Of a stretch of DNA of 64,000 nt, positions 63,103 to 64,000 are shown one piece after another. The number at the start of each line of letters is the position of its first letter. Position 1 is the stretch's first letter. The notes beneath the pieces were generated by a model. The model was not told the origin of the DNA. It worked only from the letters and a program-made list of their open reading frames with translations, and ran no database searches. Origin of the DNA: Thalassobium sp. R2A62 (GTDB lineage Bacteria > Pseudomonadota > Alphaproteobacteria > Rhodobacterales > Rhodobacteraceae); the NCBI RefSeq assembly GCF_000161835.1, contig NZ_GG697169.2:124001-188000 (forward strand), written 5' to 3'. A program made the position numbers and the translations under genes.

Positions 63103-63732
63103 ATGAAAGTCATCGTATTTGGAGCCACCGGGACCGTTGGGCGTCTCGCTGTTGAAAACCTACTGAAGTCGGGCCACAGAGTTACCGCTTTTGCTCGCTC
63201 GCCCCAAAAACTGAACCTGAATGATCCAAAGCTGCGTCTGATTGCGGGCGATGCGATGAAACGCTCCGACGTGTCAGATGCTGTTGCAGGGCACGACGCT
63301 GTTGTTGTCACCCTTGGTGCAGGCATGTCACGAAAGAGCACGATCCGCTCGCAAGGCACGATGAACGTGATCAAGGCGATGCATGACCACAGTATCCGCC
63401 GGCTGATCGTGCAATCCACATTGGGCGCTCGCGATAGCTGGCCCACATTGAATTTTTGGTGGAAACGCGTCATGTTTGGTGCTCTGCTAGCCCCTGTCTT
63501 CCGCGACCACGAATTGCAGGAACAACTTGTTGAAGCCAGCGGTCTGGATTGGACTACTGTTCGCCCCGGTGCCTTCACCGACAAAGCAACGTCGCGCCCA
63601 GTGATCGAGGATGTGCCCAATACGGCCCGTGGCCTTGATCTGAAAATCGCACGTAGTGAATTGGCCAGGTTCCTGACCCGTCAGCTATCTGACCGCAAAT
63701 ACATCGGTCGCGCTGTCGGCCTATCAAGCTAG
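63103..63732 (+). CDS. NAD(P)H-binding SDR-like protein
   Basis: A 209-residue atypical short-chain dehydrogenase. MKVIVFGATGTVGRLAVENLL carries the GATGxxG dinucleotide motif; RDHELQEQLVEASGLDWTTVRPGAFTD is typical of the NAD(P)-binding/BVR-B-like family. AAAGGA lies 8 bases before the ATG. Paired with the TetR gene, it may belong to a stress or quinone-related response; substrate unknown. Confidence 0.88.
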   Translation: MKVIVFGATGTVGRLAVENLLKSGHRVTAFARSPQKLNLNDPKLRLIAGDAMKRSDVSDAVAGHDAVVVTLGAGMSRKSTIRSQGTMNVIKAMHDHSIRRLIVQSTLGARDSWPTLNFWWKRVMFGALLAPVFRDHELQEQLVEASGLDWTTVRPGAFTDKATSRPVIEDVPNTARGLDLKIARSELARFLTRQLSDRKYIGRAVGLSS

Positions 63733-63742
63733 GGGGCAGAAA

Positions 63743-64000
63743 ATGGAATGGGTTTTGATGATTGCAGGAGGCGCGGCTGCATTAGTTGCTGGCGTTTTCT
63801 TCGGGTTTTCCGATTTCATCATGCGAGGACTCATCCGAGCCCCCGCATCTCAAGGAGCAGCAGGCATGATCGCGCTAAACCGCACAGTCTATCGGTCCGT
63901 TTTTATGGTGCTGCTTCTGGGTTTGGTGCCAGTATCGGTTGCACTGGGATTGTGGGCGTTCTGGCAATTTGACGGTGCCGGACGGGCGCTGACCCTTGCA
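63743..64000 (+). CDS. DUF1772-like membrane protein (partial, runs off the window)
   Basis: The first 86 residues of a membrane protein starting MEWVLMIAGGAAALVAGVFF, with two hydrophobic segments (about 5-22 and 52-74) and the GFSDFIMRGL segment seen in DUF1772/anthrone oxygenase-like proteins. It follows the NAD(P)-binding gene by 10 bp in the same operon; GGGGGC-AGAA precedes the ATG. The 3' end is outside the window. Confidence 0.75.
   Translation, partial: MEWVLMIAGGAAALVAGVFFGFSDFIMRGLIRAPASQGAAGMIALNRTVYRSVFMVLLLGLVPVSVALGLWAFWQFDGAGRALTLA

Noticed and set aside
50140-64000. Second copy of the tRNA-Thr 3' end marking the far border of an island
   Set aside because: No repeat of the tRNA 3' end was seen up to the end of the window, so the island border is not defined.
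1-64000. CRISPR arrays, rRNA genes and replication origins
   Set aside because: No regularly spaced repeats, rRNA-like sequence or DnaA-box cluster were noticed.

Overview
The window looks like a chromosomal segment of a marine roseobacter-type alphaproteobacterium (Rhodobacteraceae). This rests on familiar gene neighbourhoods and families (clpP-clpX, NDUFA12-DUF2155-aat-accC-accB, GapR, SqrR/BigR-type sulfide control, hemP with DUF1289, an Irr-like box) and on the moderately GC-rich coding style. The genus is not determined.

Layout. 1-11.4 kb: a partial aldehyde dehydrogenase and a LysR regulator, then a myo-inositol catabolic locus made of two divergent operons (iolD-iolC-iolB-aldolase-iolG leftward; dehydrogenase-iolE-like-dehydrogenase rightward). 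A LacI-family gene closes it, and near-identical palindromes lie in both control regions. 11.4-17 kb: a degraded patch holding a truncated AAA+ ATPase of the contractile-injection type, an IS3-type orfA remnant and a deleted tolC/lapE gene, followed by intact type I secretion genes (lapB-, lapC-like). 17-24.8 kb: a photolyase-like FAD protein and housekeeping genes. 24.9-38.2 kb: acetyl-CoA synthetase, a complete branched-chain-amino-acid-type ABC transporter, a short-chain acyl-CoA-type XRE regulator, a CheY-like regulator, a small membrane protein, a symporter-domain histidine kinase (CbrA/CrbS-like) and an orphan FliM/FliN-like protein. This may be a short-chain carboxylate sensing and uptake locus. 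38.2-40.8 kb: sulfide/persulfide detoxification genes facing an ArsR-type SqrR/BigR regulator across a perfect 26-bp palindrome. 40.9-50 kb: a FadJ-like protein with a decayed dehydrogenase half, an ester-cyclase-like protein, gapR, pgm, a secreted repeat protein and an orphan iron permease.

From tRNA-Thr (50.06 kb) to about 62 kb the window is an accessory region. It opens with an integrase remnant and an overlapping HNH nuclease/methyltransferase pair, a candidate defence module. It contains four full-length IS6-family elements (818, 818, 812 and 818 bp), all in the same orientation and none with an 8-bp target duplication. Between them sit: (i) an iron block with an Irr-like box, dps, DUF1289, hemP and an unknown 53-residue gene; (ii) a secreted DUF1996 protein; and (iii) a 1,010-residue secreted protein combining a peptidoglycan-binding-like domain, calcium-type VCBS/FG-GAP repeats and a pectinacetylesterase/Notum-like esterase domain. 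The window ends with a TetR regulator divergent from an NAD(P)-binding protein and a partial DUF1772-like membrane protein.

The items I find most unusual are the secreted esterase between IS6 copies, the HNH-methyltransferase pair beside the tRNA, the kinase/FliN-like locus next to acs, and the hemP-associated small gene. All functions are inferred from sequence motifs and context; no database search was possible.
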